Assembly: GCA_937901695.1 (NCBI GenBank)
Contig: CALDJN010000400.1
Coordinates: 1-6,221, forward strand
Origin: an uncultured Anaerocolumna sp.
GTDB taxonomy: Bacteria > Bacillota > Clostridia > Lachnospirales > Lachnospiraceae
Reading direction: 5' to 3'
DNA length: 6,221 bases
In this document: one piece after another, positions 1 through 5,859 of the stretch
Numbering within the stretch: the first letter of the stretch is position 1
Layout of the letters: the number at the start of each line of letters is the position of its first letter
The notes under the pieces: generated by a model
What the model saw: only the letters and a program-made list of their open reading frames with translations
What the model was told of the DNA's origin: nothing
Database searches by the model: none
Made by a program: the position numbers and the translations under genes

Positions 1-81
1 TACCATTTTCTATTACTTCTTTTATATAATTATATATTTTAACATAGGCAGTTTAAAATGTAAATTATAATTCAAAATGAA
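1..81. other. AT-rich non-coding flank
   Basis: I see no credible gene here. The stretch is very AT-rich. Its only structure is a weak imperfect inverted repeat (ATTTTAAC at 36-43 against GTTTAAAAT at 51-59, one extra T) that might be a remnant of an upstream terminator but has no clear T-run after it. The last six bases, AATGAA at 76-81, are one copy of the direct repeat that brackets the element at 82-272. Confidence 0.5.
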
Positions 82-272
82 GATTTGAGTGCCAAAAGTA
101 GTGTTGCATAGATATACTATTTTGCTGTCGCAGATGTCTTGTATCTGGTACTCTCGCACGTTCAAAACGCTCCGCTTCTTACAAAATGTGCTCGGACGGT
201 CGATGCAAAATGGTATATCATGCAGCACTATTCGTAATTTAATTAGTGTAAACGACTTTCGGCACTCTAATC
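82..272. mobile_element. MITE-like non-autonomous element with terminal inverted repeats
   Basis: The ends form an 18-bp terminal inverted repeat: 82-99 against the reverse complement of 255-272, matching at 16 of 18 positions, with the core GAGTGCC/GGCACTC. The element is flanked on both sides by AATGAA (76-81 and 273-278), a likely 6-bp target duplication. Inside the ends a second arm pair continues the foldback: 100-125 pairs with 205-229 with one indel and two differences, both of which would be G-U pairs in RNA. TCG/CGA (128-130, 201-203) and two internal small hairpins follow (CAGAT/ATCTG at 131-147; GCACGTT/AATGTGC at 156-191, one G-U). The right arm carries 25 extra bases (230-254) with no left counterpart. 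No transposase is encoded; open frames crossing it are by-products of the foldback. The size, the inverted ends and the flanking duplication are what a miniature inverted-repeat element shows. The transposase family that moved it cannot be named from this copy. Confidence 0.75.
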
Positions 273-318
273 AATGAATAAAATTCATATTTTTCTCAGA
301 ATAATAGGAATATATAAC

Positions 319-357
319 TTTACAAAAGCTTTACATTACAAAAATATCAGTATAACA
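319..357 (+). promoter_or_regulatory. Probable PhoP/PhoB box upstream of pstS
   Basis: Two identical TTTACA hexamers lie at 319-324 and 330-335, exactly 11 bases apart, with a further TTACA directly following at 336-340. Staying in the same 11-base phase, ATAACA occurs at 352-357, while the slot at 341 is degenerate. Firmicute PhoP binds direct repeats close to TTAACA spaced by about one helical turn, so this fits an operator for the response regulator encoded at the end of the operon. The match is by eye, and only two half-sites are strong. Confidence 0.6.
351..356 (+). promoter_or_regulatory. Possible -10 element of the pst promoter
   Basis: TATAAC lies 15 bases after the second TTTACA hexamer (330-335). 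In Pho-activated promoters the Pho box usually takes the place of a good -35, so this would put the transcription start near 363 and leave a leader of about 65 bases before pstS. TACAAT at 393-398 is an alternative -10 with no recognisable -35 at the right distance. Weak evidence. Confidence 0.3.
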
Positions 358-401
358 ATTCAGGTTTAAAATTCGAATTGTAAGTTTAAGAATACAATAA
401 C

Positions 402-416
402 TAGGGGGCATCCCTA
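402..416 (+). promoter_or_regulatory. Small leader hairpin in front of the pstS ribosome binding site
   Basis: TAGGG (402-406) pairs with CCCTA (412-416) around a five-base loop, with a possible sixth G-U pair. The hairpin ends two bases before the Shine-Dalgarno AGGAGG (419-424). It could affect access to the start or stabilise the 5' end of the mRNA. The stem is short, so it may be coincidental. Confidence 0.35.
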
Positions 417-418
417 AT

Positions 419-424
419 AGGAGG
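419..424 (+). promoter_or_regulatory. pstS ribosome binding site
   Basis: A perfect AGGAGG, five bases before the ATG at 430. It decides the start in favour of ATG 430 over the second in-frame ATG at 448, which lacks an equivalent site. Confidence 0.85.
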
Positions 425-429
425 AGAAT

Positions 430-1347
430 ATGAAAAAATTCTTTAATATGAAAAAAATTATCGGTTTTATGTTAGTAGCAACTATGATGTTTGGTTTATC
501 AGCTTGTGGGACAAAAAAAGCTAAAGTTGATGAAAAGGTAACTGATACAAGAGAACAAACACAAACGCCTGAAGCAACACAAACACCTGCTGAAACCAAT
601 ACAGATGCAGCAGCGCTTGCTGGAACAGTTAGCATTACTGGTTCCACTTCGGTAGAAAAGATTCTTATGGATATGATTAGTGATTTTACAGCTTATAATC
701 CTGATGTAACTATTAATTATACAGGAACAGGTTCTTCTGCTGGTATCGCAGATGCTATGAATGGATCAAATGACATTGGAGCATCATCAAGAAACTTAAA
801 GTCTGAAGAAACCGGATTAGAACAAGTGGAATTTGCATATGACGGAATCGCAGTAGTTTTACATCCATCTAATAAAGTAGCAGACTTAACAATGGATCAA
901 ATTCTTAAAATCTACAGCGGCGAAATCACCAACTGGAGTGAAGTAGGTGGTAAAGATGCTAAAATTATCGTAGTATCAAGAGAAAGTGCATCAGGTACAA
1001 GAGGAGCATTTGAAGAGTTAACAGGTCTTAAAGATGTTGGCTTAGTAGAGAGTGCTACAGTAGTAGAAGGTAATGGTAATGTACAGGCAACTGTTGCTGG
1101 TAATGAAAATGCAATTGGTTATGTTTCCTTCTCCTTCATTAACGATACTGTAAAAGCAGTTACTGTAGATGGTGTTAAAGCTACACCAGAAAATGCAAAA
1201 GCAGGAACTTACGTATTATCCAGACCTTTCTTACTAGTATATAATAAAGATACAGTAACTCCAGAAGCAAAAGCATTTCTTGATTATGTAGTAACAGAAG
1301 ATGCGCAAACATTTGTAGAAGATCACGGAGGCATAAGAATAGACTAA
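430..1347 (+). CDS. pstS: Phosphate ABC transporter, phosphate-binding lipoprotein PstS
   Basis: A 305-residue solute-binding protein that captures inorganic phosphate outside the membrane and hands it to the PstC-PstA channel. The N-terminus is a lipoprotein signal: a basic start, a hydrophobic core (about residues 9-22) and lipobox L23-S24-A25-C26, so C26 should be lipidated. Residues 27-64 are a polar Thr/Gln/Glu/Pro-rich tether. The binding fold starts near residue 66. Typical phosphate-contact motifs follow: T70-G71-S72-T73, T98-G-T-G-S-S103, D115 with S119-S120-R121, and S188-G189-T190-R191. Length fits the family. It is first in the operon, behind a probable Pho box and a strong ribosome binding site, so it should be induced by phosphate starvation. 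Its stop codon shares one base with the pstC start. Assignment is secure from motifs and neighbours. Confidence 0.96.
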   Translation: MKKFFNMKKIIGFMLVATMMFGLSACGTKKAKVDEKVTDTREQTQTPEATQTPAETNTDAAALAGTVSITGSTSVEKILMDMISDFTAYNPDVTINYTGTGSSAGIADAMNGSNDIGASSRNLKSEETGLEQVEFAYDGIAVVLHPSNKVADLTMDQILKIYSGEITNWSEVGGKDAKIIVVSRESASGTRGAFEELTGLKDVGLVESATVVEGNGNVQATVAGNENAIGYVSFSFINDTVKAVTVDGVKATPENAKAGTYVLSRPFLLVYNKDTVTPEAKAFLDYVVTEDAQTFVEDHGGIRID

Positions 1348-2267
1348 TGAATAATGCGAACAAAGAAAAGATAGTAGCTAAACGACAAAAAGATTATAAA
1401 GAAAAAGTATTTCATTTTATATTCTTAGTTAGTGCACTGGTAAGTGTACTAAGTGTTATAGCCATTATAGTCTTTGTATTCTCCAAAGGATTAAAACCAT
1501 TTTTTGGAGAAGGTGCATACAGCTTCTTTGATTTTATAACCGGATTAAAATGGGATCCAGGCAATGATGTATATGGAATATTTTATATGATTGTGGGATC
1601 TGTATTAGCAACCCTGGGTGCAATTGTACTCGGGGTTCCAATTGGTTTATTAACAGCTGTATTTATTGCGGAAATCGCTCCAAAGAAAATAGTGGCAATT
1701 ATTAGACCAGCTATCGAATTGTTAGCTGGAATTCCGTCTGTAATATACGGGGCATTTGGACTTGGTGTTATTGTACAGCTAATTAAGAAGGTTTCACCTA
1801 CTGGACAAGGAGAATCTTTGTTAGCTGTTATCTGCGTATTAGCAATCATGATATTACCTACTATTATAACCCTTAGTGAAAGCAGCTTACGTGCTGTACC
1901 AAAATCTTACCGGGAAGCTTCTTATGGATTAGGTGCGTCAAAGATTCAAACTATTTTTAAAACGGTTGTACCGGCAGCAAAATCTGGCATCCTATCTGCA
2001 ACGGTTCTCGGAATCGGAAGAGCCATAGGTGAAACTATGGCTGTTATGATGATTGCAGGTAATAATATTGGTGGATTGCCTAACAGCATTTGGTCAAAAA
2101 TTCGACCTTTGACTTCTAATATTTCTATGGAAATGAGTTATGCATCTGGAAGACACCAGGATATGTTATTTGCAACTGGAGTTGTTTTATTCATATTTAT
2201 CTTAGTTATTAATACGGTTTTAATTCGTTTAACTGGTAAAATGGGTGATGAAGGCTCAAAAAAGTAG
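1347..2267 (+). CDS. pstC: Phosphate ABC transporter permease PstC
   Basis: A 306-residue inner channel subunit that pairs with PstA to move phosphate across the membrane. About six hydrophobic segments are visible (near 24-46, 79-109, 125-147, 155-177, 212-236, 272-295). The conserved permease stretch L126-A-G-I-P-S-V-I-Y-G135 is present. The cytoplasmic coupling (EAA) loop, which docks onto PstB, runs through R189-E-A-S-Y-G-L-G-A-S198 to V207-V-P209. The start overlaps the pstS stop by one base (TAATG). The nearest Shine-Dalgarno, GGAGG at 1327-1331, is 15 bases upstream, which is far, so translation probably depends on ribosomes finishing pstS. Length is normal for PstC. The stop is followed after three bases by the first hairpin of a repeat array. 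Confidence 0.95.
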   Translation: MNNANKEKIVAKRQKDYKEKVFHFIFLVSALVSVLSVIAIIVFVFSKGLKPFFGEGAYSFFDFITGLKWDPGNDVYGIFYMIVGSVLATLGAIVLGVPIGLLTAVFIAEIAPKKIVAIIRPAIELLAGIPSVIYGAFGLGVIVQLIKKVSPTGQGESLLAVICVLAIMILPTIITLSESSLRAVPKSYREASYGLGASKIQTIFKTVVPAAKSGILSATVLGIGRAIGETMAVMMIAGNNIGGLPNSIWSKIRPLTSNISMEMSYASGRHQDMLFATGVVLFIFILVINTVLIRLTGKMGDEGSKK

Positions 2268-2270
2268 GTG

Positions 2271-2356
2271 GGCGCTAAAGCGCCAGAACTGAGGTTAAGT
2301 TGAAAAATTAAAAGTAATTTTTCAACATCCTGATTTTTATGCGTGCTAAAGCACGC
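2271..2356. repeat. Three-hairpin modular repeat array between pstC and pstA
   Basis: Three perfect hairpins fill most of the 104-base gap. Hairpin 1 is GGCGCTAAAGCGCC at 2271-2284 (5-6 bp, TAAA loop). Hairpin 2 has a 12-bp AT-rich stem, 2299-2310 with 2315-2326, around AAAG. Hairpin 3 is GCGTGCTAAAGCACGC at 2341-2356 (6-7 bp, again a TAAA loop). The stretch 2271-2307 matches 6147-6183 downstream of the response regulator at 33 of 37 positions, including the whole first hairpin, the linker GAGGTTA and GTTGAAAAA. It is therefore a copy of a repeat family. None of the stems is followed by a T-run, so a classical terminator is unlikely. Inside the transcript it could stabilise or process the mRNA and set the level of pstA and downstream genes relative to pstSC. 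Confidence 0.8.
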
Positions 2357-2360
2357 AGAT

Positions 2361-2365
2361 GGGAG
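2361..2365 (+). promoter_or_regulatory. pstA ribosome binding site
   Basis: GGGAG sits four bases after the third hairpin (2341-2356) and six bases before ATG 2372. This decides the pstA start: the upstream in-frame ATG at 2339 would translate straight through the hairpin and has no ribosome binding site. Confidence 0.75.
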
Positions 2366-2371
2366 TTTACT

Positions 2372-3517
2372 ATGATAAAAAACAGCAATACGAAATTAAA
2401 GGACGGTATTGCAGGTGGTCTTATATATTTATCTGCCACTATTACAGTTGCCATTCTTATAGTTATTATCGGATTTGTTCTATATAAAGGATTACCTGGC
2501 ATTAACTTAAAGTTCTTAACCAGAATGTGGGATGATGTTACTACTGTTGTTGATGTAAATAGAAACAATGTGACTGGTAACAATACAGAAGCTGGCTACG
2601 TAGAGTCATTAGGTATTTCTATAGCATTAGAAGATGAAGCAGTGGTCATTAAATCCATAGATAACGATTCGCCGGTTAAGGATGCCGTTAATGTTAAAAA
2701 AGTTCCTTATGCCCTTAAAAAAGGGGATGTAATAGGGAAAGCCGGCAGTACAAACTTTAAAAATATAACCTTAGAAGAAGCAAAACTAGCTTTAAATGAG
2801 GGTACGGGACCTATAAAAATGAAAGTGACAAGACCTGGTGGCGGTATCGTTCCAATGTTGGTATCTACCATTTATATTATTGGTTTAACATTAATTATTG
2901 CAGCACCCATTGGAATCTGCGCAGCTATTTACCTTAATGAATACGCCAAACCAGGAAAAACTTTAAATATAATAAGATTTGCTATACAGAACTTAGCAGG
3001 AATTCCTTCCATTATCTACGGTTTATTTGGTATGCTGGTGTTTGTTCAGGGGTTTAAAATGTCTTATTCCATATTGGCAGGTTCATTTACATTAAGTATT
3101 ATGTTACTTCCAACTATTATTTCAACGACTGAAGAAACTTTAAAAGAGGTACCCAGAACATATCGTGAATCTTCCATGGGGTTAGGAGCAACAAAATTAC
3201 AAACAATAAGTAAAATAATTATACCAAGTGCTTTGCCTGGTATTTTAGTAGCTATCATTTTAAGTATTGGTAGAATTGTAGGAGAGTCAGCAGCTTTAAT
3301 ATGGACGGCAGGAACCATCGCTCAAATTCCTAAAACTCTTGTAGGCAGCGAGGCAGCAGCGGCAACCCTCACTACAAAGATGTATTGGTTGATTAAAGAA
3401 ACCGCTGATTTAGAGCAAGCATCTTCTATTGCTGTTGTACTTATTGTCTTAGTAATCGCTTTAAATATTCTATCAAAATTTATTACAAGAAGGTTTTTAA
3501 AGAAACGTACCAGTTAG
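2372..3517 (+). CDS. pstA: Phosphate ABC transporter permease PstA with an inserted PDZ-like domain
   Basis: A 381-residue channel partner of PstC. The family is usually about 280-300 residues. Helix 1 lies near residues 15-37. The permease core resumes at G157-G-I-V-P161 with helices near 160-188, 205-228, 232-251, 283-313 and 351-370. The conserved L208-A-G-I-P-S-I-I-Y-G217 is present, as is the EAA coupling loop from R265-E-S-S-M-G-L-G-A-T274 to I284-P285. The extra length is one block, residues about 52-156, between helices 1 and 2, a loop that faces outside in this family. Residues 76-154 read like a PDZ domain (see the separate entry). The start at 2372 is chosen from the ribosome binding site at 2361-2365; a longer form from 2339 would add 11 residues encoded by the hairpin repeat. 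Identity as PstA is secure from the core and from gene order. Confidence 0.93.
   Translation: MIKNSNTKLKDGIAGGLIYLSATITVAILIVIIGFVLYKGLPGINLKFLTRMWDDVTTVVDVNRNNVTGNNTEAGYVESLGISIALEDEAVVIKSIDNDSPVKDAVNVKKVPYALKKGDVIGKAGSTNFKNITLEEAKLALNEGTGPIKMKVTRPGGGIVPMLVSTIYIIGLTLIIAAPIGICAAIYLNEYAKPGKTLNIIRFAIQNLAGIPSIIYGLFGMLVFVQGFKMSYSILAGSFTLSIMLLPTIISTTEETLKEVPRTYRESSMGLGATKLQTISKIIIPSALPGILVAIILSIGRIVGESAALIWTAGTIAQIPKTLVGSEAAAATLTTKMYWLIKETADLEQASSIAVVLIVLVIALNILSKFITRRFLKKRTS
2597..2833 (+). other. PDZ-like domain coding segment within pstA
   Basis: This segment codes for PstA residues 76-154. The order of elements resembles a bacterial PDZ domain. First comes G76-Y-V-E-S-L-G81 with a following strand. 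Then V91-V-I-K-S-I-D97 precedes D99-S100-P101, the place of the usual GSPA turn. L116-K-K-G118-D119-V-I121 is in the place of LKpGDvI. A helix-forming stretch (N131-I-T-L-E-E-A-K138) is followed by a last strand K149-M-K-V-T-R154. About ten extra residues sit between S100-P101 and the GD motif compared with short PDZ domains. Base composition is like the rest of the gene and the reading frame is intact, so this is a domain insertion and not a broken join. Confidence 0.7.
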
Positions 3518-3564
3518 TCATGGTTTATGAAAAATGTAACATTATAAATAGATTGTAAACATGA
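3518..3564 (+). promoter_or_regulatory. Bulged hairpin between pstA and pstB
   Basis: Starting on the base after the pstA stop, TCATGgTTTA (3518-3527) pairs with TAAACATGA (3556-3564), nine base pairs with one bulged G. A small inner stem AATG/CATT lies at 3533-3543. No T-run follows within a few bases, so it is unlikely to be a strong terminator. It may protect or process the transcript ahead of pstB. It does not resemble the repeat modules at 2271-2356. Confidence 0.4.
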
Positions 3565-3581
3565 TTTGAGGATAAGTTAAT

Positions 3582-3587
3582 AGGAGG
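3582..3587 (+). promoter_or_regulatory. pstB ribosome binding site
   Basis: A perfect AGGAGG, seven bases before GTG 3595. It fixes the non-ATG start: no ATG lies at a suitable distance, and the encoded N-terminus matches where PstB proteins begin. Confidence 0.85.
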
Positions 3588-3594
3588 AAACAAG

Positions 3595-4353
3595 GTGAAA
3601 GACGAAACTAAATTCTCAGTAAAGGATTTGAATTTGTTTTATGGCAATTTTCAAGCCTTAAAGAATATAAATATGGAATTGTATAAAGGTCAAATAACTG
3701 CATTTATTGGACCATCCGGCTGCGGTAAATCTACATTTTTAAAAACCATTAACAGAATGAATGATTTAGTTGAGGGGGTTAAAATAACCGGTAACATTAC
3801 TATGGATGGAGTAGATATCTATAAGGATATGGATGCCATTACTTTAAGGACTCGTGTAGGAATGGTATTCCAACAGCCTAATCCATTTCCCATGAGTATT
3901 TATGATAATGTTGCTTATGGCCCAAGAATTCATGGAATTCGTAAAAAGAGTGTATTAGATGAAATAGTTGAAAAATCCTTAAAACAGGCAGCTATTTGGG
4001 AGGAAGTAAAAGATAAATTGAAAAAAAGCGCCCTGGCAGTGTCCGGTGGACAACAGCAAAGAATCTGCATTGCAAGAACGTTAGCTATTGAACCGGAAGT
4101 TATTTTAATGGATGAACCAACATCTGCACTAGATCCTATTTCTACTTTAAAAATTGAAGATTTAGCTACAGAATTAAAGAAAGATTATACCATAATCATT
4201 GTAACTCACAATATGCAGCAAGCTGGCAGAATTTCTGATAAAACTGCTTTTTTCTTAACTGGTGAAGTAATTGAGTATGGTGATACAGAACAAATATTCA
4301 ATAATCCAAGGGATAAGAAAACAGAAGATTATATTACAGGTAGATTTGGTTAA
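3595..4353 (+). CDS. pstB: Phosphate ABC transporter ATP-binding protein PstB
   Basis: A 252-residue cytoplasmic ATPase that dimerises under PstC-PstA and powers phosphate import. All nucleotide-binding motifs are present in order: A-loop aromatic Y16, Walker A G39-P-S-G-C-G-K-S-T47, Q-loop Q93-Q94, signature S150-G-G-Q-Q-Q-R156, Walker B I170-L-M-D-E174, D-loop S177-A-L-D180 and switch histidine H205. The residue before the signature serine is V149, where leucine is more usual; this is conservative. Length is standard for PstB and the E/D residues needed for hydrolysis are intact, so it should be active. It starts with GTG behind a perfect ribosome binding site and lies 77 bases after pstA in the same operon. 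The PstB subgroup, among polar ATPases, is supported by the V-F-Q-Q-P-N-P-F-P-M stretch (91-100). Confidence 0.96.
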   Translation: MKDETKFSVKDLNLFYGNFQALKNINMELYKGQITAFIGPSGCGKSTFLKTINRMNDLVEGVKITGNITMDGVDIYKDMDAITLRTRVGMVFQQPNPFPMSIYDNVAYGPRIHGIRKKSVLDEIVEKSLKQAAIWEEVKDKLKKSALAVSGGQQQRICIARTLAIEPEVILMDEPTSALDPISTLKIEDLATELKKDYTIIIVTHNMQQAGRISDKTAFFLTGEVIEYGDTEQIFNNPRDKKTEDYITGRFG

Positions 4354-4398
4354 AATAGCTTTAAAAATCATTGAATAAATGGTAAAATATATAGCAAA

Positions 4399-4435
4399 GA
4401 TAAAAATAATATGTATTATACTTTATCAAAGTATG
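4399..4435 (+). promoter_or_regulatory. Two overlapping AT-rich hairpins between pstB and phoU
   Basis: Hairpin A pairs GATAAA (4399-4404) with TTTATC (4422-4427) and, inside, ATAATA (4406-4411) with TATTAT (4414-4419). Hairpin B pairs ATACTTT (4418-4424) with AAAGTAT (4428-4434) around ATC. The two share bases 4418-4427 and cannot form together. The rest of the 124-base gap shows TATACT (4417-4422), a possible -10, but no -35 at the right distance, so I do not call a promoter for phoU. Confidence 0.4.
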
Positions 4436-4460
4436 TAAATCAGTATTGGGATTATCGGAA

Positions 4461-4465
4461 AGGGG
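4461..4465 (+). promoter_or_regulatory. Weak, distant ribosome binding site of phoU
   Basis: AGGGG is the only purine-rich candidate and lies 12 bases before ATG 4478, further than the 5-7 bases seen for pstS, pstA and pstB. Less efficient initiation of phoU than of its neighbours is a reasonable inference. Confidence 0.45.
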
Positions 4466-4477
4466 CATGGTTATAGA

Positions 4478-5125
4478 ATGAGATATAGTTTTATTGCGCA
4501 ATTAGAGGAACTAAATAACAATGTAATAAAGATGGGAAGTATATTAGAGTTATCGACCAATGAGATGATTCGTGCGTTAGACACCATAGATGTTGAAATA
4601 GCGAAACAAATCATTGCCAGAGATGATGAAATAGATTTACTTGAACAAAAGATTGAAAGAGATTGTATTAATATACTGGCAAAACAGCAGCCTTTGGCTA
4701 CTGATCTTAGAAAAATCACATCTATTATGAAAATTATTACTGACATTGAAAGAATTGCTGATCAATGTGCTGATATATCAGAATATATTATTAAATTAAG
4801 TAAAATGCCTAGAGTAAAAGCACCAGCCAATTTAGGCAATATGATTGAGGCTATGAAAAAGATGGTTAAAGATACCATTGATAGTTTTGTGGAGGCAGAT
4901 GTAGAAAAAGCATCTACTGTTATGAAAGCAGATGATGTGGTAGATAAATATTTTGGGGATATTTGCGATGAACTGTCTGATGTGATGCAAAAAGATTCTA
5001 AAGTTGTACCGCAAAGCATCTGTTACCTGATGGTAATAAAATATTTAGAAAGAATGGCAGACCATGCTACCAATATTGCCGAATGGATTACTTTTATCGT
5101 AACTGGGGATTTGGCACTTGGCTGA
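4478..5125 (+). CDS. phoU: Phosphate signalling regulator PhoU
   Basis: A 215-residue cytoplasmic, all-helical protein that senses the state of the Pst transporter and restrains the PhoR-type kinase when phosphate is plentiful. It has the two tandem three-helix PhoU repeats expected: about residues 10-105 and 118-208. Each repeat ends in the family's metal-site helix, D89-I-E-R-I-A-D95 in the first and E191-R-M-A-D195 with H196 and N199 in the second. Acidic clusters D49-D-E-I-D53 and D152-D-V-V-D156 face them in the fold. Length and architecture are standard. It follows pstB by 124 bases with a weak ribosome binding site and precedes the response regulator by 29 bases, consistent with one transcript. 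The other in-frame starts are further in and would cut the first helix. Confidence 0.95.
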   Translation: MRYSFIAQLEELNNNVIKMGSILELSTNEMIRALDTIDVEIAKQIIARDDEIDLLEQKIERDCINILAKQQPLATDLRKITSIMKIITDIERIADQCADISEYIIKLSKMPRVKAPANLGNMIEAMKKMVKDTIDSFVEADVEKASTVMKADDVVDKYFGDICDELSDVMQKDSKVVPQSICYLMVIKYLERMADHATNIAEWITFIVTGDLALG

Positions 5126-5140
5126 TTGTTCATATGAATT

Positions 5141-5148
5141 AGGAGAGG
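5141..5148 (+). promoter_or_regulatory. Ribosome binding site of the response regulator
   Basis: AGGAGAGG, six bases before ATG 5155, within the 29-base gap after phoU. It is strong and well placed. Confidence 0.8.
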
Positions 5149-5154
5149 AAACAA

Positions 5155-5853
5155 ATGAAAACAATTTTAGCTGTAGATGACGAAGAACATATTTTAGAAT
5201 TAGTATCTTACAATTTGGAGCATGAAGGTTACCATGTATTAAAAGCAGAAACTGGTGAAGACGCCCTTGCCATATTAGATAATCAAGGGGTAGATTTAGT
5301 TTTGTTAGACTGGATGTTACCAGGAATTGACGGAATAGAAGTATTAAGAAGAATTCGTGGAAATAAGCAGCTTCGCAAGCTGCCGGTTATTCTTCTGACA
5401 GCCAAGAGTGATGAAATAAGTAAAGTAGTAGGATTGGAAGTAGGTTCCGATGACTATCTGGTAAAACCTTTTGGCGTTCACGAATTACTTGCACGAATTA
5501 AAGCAGTTATGAGAAGAAGTGAAGGCAGTTTCGAGGAAAAGGAAACAGAGAAAGAAGATAAGATAGTTATTGATTATTTGGAAATAAACCGAACCAGAAG
5601 AAGTGTTATGGTGAATGGTAATTTAGTGGAATTATCCTATAAAGAGTTTGAACTATTATATCTTTTAGCAAGGAATCGGGGAATTGTATTTACAAGGGAT
5701 AATCTGCTGGAAAAGGTATGGGGTTATGATTATATAGGTGAAACCAGAACTGTTGACGTTCATATTAGCAATTTACGAAAAAAAATAGAATTAGATGAAA
5801 GCCAGCCTGTATTTATAAAGACAGTTAGAGGCATGGGTTATAAATTTGCTTAA
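5155..5853 (+). CDS. phoB: OmpR/PhoB-family response regulator, probable phosphate regulon activator (PhoB/PhoP)
   Basis: A 232-residue two-component DNA-binding regulator. The N-terminal receiver (about 1-120) has the acidic pair D8-D9, the phospho-acceptor D52, T82 and K104-P105-F106. A charged linker (about 121-136) leads to a C-terminal winged helix (about 137-232). There the recognition helix contains R198-T-V-D-V-H-I-S-N-L-R-K-K210, and the domain ends in the typical V224-R-G-M-G-Y-K-F stretch. All phosphotransfer residues are intact. Its place directly behind phoU, in a pst operon with phased TTTACA repeats upstream, argues for the Pho regulator, so the operon is probably autoregulated. 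The name is PhoP in Bacillus usage and PhoB in enteric usage. Family members are hard to tell apart by sequence alone, so the phosphate role rests mainly on context. No kinase gene follows within the window. Confidence 0.9.
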   Translation: MKTILAVDDEEHILELVSYNLEHEGYHVLKAETGEDALAILDNQGVDLVLLDWMLPGIDGIEVLRRIRGNKQLRKLPVILLTAKSDEISKVVGLEVGSDDYLVKPFGVHELLARIKAVMRRSEGSFEEKETEKEDKIVIDYLEINRTRRSVMVNGNLVELSYKEFELLYLLARNRGIVFTRDNLLEKVWGYDYIGETRTVDVHISNLRKKIELDESQPVFIKTVRGMGYKFA

Positions 5854-5859
5854 GAAGAA

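Noticed and set aside
89..277. Open frame of 62 residues on the + strand, and a 68-residue frame on the - strand (22-228)
   Set aside because: Both lie across the inverted-repeat element, lack a good ribosome binding site and show no recognisable domain. They follow from the foldback sequence.
356..380. Spaced inverted repeat CAATTC/GAATTG and the palindrome AATTCGAATT at 370-379 as an operator
   Set aside because: Short AT-rich inverted repeats are expected by chance in this composition, and nothing links them to a known regulator.
430..648. Frames on the - strand inside pstS, pstC, pstA and phoU
   Set aside because: They are antisense shadows of well-identified genes, without ribosome binding sites or recognisable domains.
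2299..2326. 12-bp hairpin as an intrinsic terminator after pstC
   Set aside because: The Ts are in the stem arm itself and no GC-rich stem followed by a T-run is present. Ending transcription here would also cut pstA, pstB and phoU from the operon.
2339..2371. Upstream in-frame ATG that would lengthen PstA by 11 residues
   Set aside because: It would translate the hairpin repeat at 2341-2356 and has no ribosome binding site, whereas ATG 2372 has GGGAG at six bases.
4371..4422. Separate promoter for phoU (TTGAAT at 4371, TATACT at 4417)
   Set aside because: The distance between the two boxes is far above 16-18 bases, and no other -35 fits the TATACT box.
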